Shown: positions 5,820-5,973 of the stretch, in pieces
How positions within the stretch are numbered: position 1 is the stretch's first letter
How the letters are laid out: every line of letters begins with the position of its first letter
Assembly (NCBI GenBank): GCA_023266415.1
Contig: JAHFQG010000074.1
Span: 1-5,973 of the forward strand
Direction of reading: 5' to 3'
Origin: Francisellaceae bacterium
GTDB lineage: Bacteria; Pseudomonadota; Gammaproteobacteria; Berkiellales; Berkiellaceae
Length of the DNA: 5,973 nt
Program-made: the position numbers and the translations under genes
The notes under the pieces: model-generated
Seen by the model: only the letters and a program-made list of their open reading frames with translations
The model's database searches: none
Told to the model about the DNA's origin: nothing

Positions 5820-5973
5820 ATGAAAACCTGGTGGGCTGACGTTATTCTCTCCTGGTACGCAGAGTATGGTCGGCACGATTTGCCCTGGCAACATCCCTGT
5901 ACCCCTTATCGCTGTTGGATTTCTGAAATTATGCTCCAACAAACGCAGGTAACCACAGTCATTCCGTATTTTG
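5820..5973 (+). CDS. mutY: A/G-specific adenine DNA glycosylase MutY (N-terminal 51 codons only)
   Basis: Base-excision repair enzyme that removes adenine mispaired with 8-oxoguanine or guanine, preventing G:C to T:A transversions. ATG at 5820, then an open frame to the window end. The visible part matches the MutY N-terminus: [14 protein letters not shown] (11-24), [24 protein letters not shown] (28-51). E36 in the [10 protein letters not shown] segment corresponds to the catalytic glutamate (E37 in E. coli), and the QQTQV motif is intact. The rest of the HhH-GPD domain, the 4Fe-4S cysteines and the C-terminal 8-oxoG recognition domain lie outside the window. Other upstream ATGs (5810, 5815) are out of frame. 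The only strong ribosome site is within the right arm of the preceding palindrome, 13-15 nt upstream, a longer spacing than usual. It probably shares a transcript with asmA. Confidence 0.95.
   Translation, partial: MKTWWADVILSWYAEYGRHDLPWQHPCTPYRCWISEIMLQQTQVTTVIPYF

Noticed and set aside
5362..5823. A 153-codon plus-strand frame running from inside asmA through the palindrome
   Set aside because: It is a shifted-frame shadow of the asmA 3' end. asmA keeps its family motifs in its own frame, and the extra tail only translates the repeat (proline- and glycine-rich).
1..5973. A novel defence, mobile or biosynthetic system
   Set aside because: Every substantial coding region maps to a known housekeeping family in a conserved order. 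No unexplained gene-sized stretch remains; the largest gaps are 67 bp and 63 bp.

Overview
The window is a compact chromosomal housekeeping segment, most likely from a gammaproteobacterium with low to moderate GC content. Seven protein-coding genes fill almost all of it, and two of them run off the window edges. The set and order are pilT (minus strand), then yggS, rdgB and hemW (plus), trmB (minus), then asmA and mutY (plus). From what is known of the families, this combines two neighbourhoods familiar in Gammaproteobacteria: the E. coli yggR/yggS-yggT-yggU-rdgB-hemW-...-trmB-mutY region, and the asmA-mutY pair of Pseudomonas. A twitching-motility ATPase very close to the Pseudomonas type and an AsmA-family protein point to a Gram-negative host with type IV pili. 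I cannot assign a genus.

Layout. 1-754: pilT on the minus strand, 3' end cut by the window. 755-791: a 37-bp divergent spacer with a short perfect palindrome against the yggS start. 792-3223: a tight operon of yggS (PLP homeostasis), rdgB (house-cleaning ITP/XTP pyrophosphatase) and hemW (radical-SAM haem chaperone). rdgB follows the yggS stop with no gap, and hemW overlaps rdgB by 4 bp. 3200-3892: trmB (tRNA m7G46 methyltransferase) on the minus strand, its end overlapping the hemW end by 24 bp. 3893-3959: a divergent spacer with a plausible trmB promoter and the asmA ribosome binding site. 3960-5756: asmA. 5757-5819: a spacer holding a GC-rich REP-like palindrome. 5820-5973: the first 51 codons of mutY.

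The genes are not one pathway. They share a theme of quality control and maintenance (PLP pool, nucleotide pool, haem delivery, tRNA modification, envelope, oxidised-DNA repair). RdgB and MutY both limit mutagenesis from damaged purines, one in the nucleotide pool and one in DNA.

I see no mobile element with a transposase, no CRISPR array, no rRNA or tRNA gene, and no new multi-gene system. The points most worth a second look are: an RdgB whose usually conserved base-pocket residues are replaced at several positions; a REP-like hairpin whose right arm contains the only good mutY Shine-Dalgarno sequence; and a 15-bp near-match between the flank of that element and the 3' end of rdgB, where it encodes the proline-rich C-terminus.
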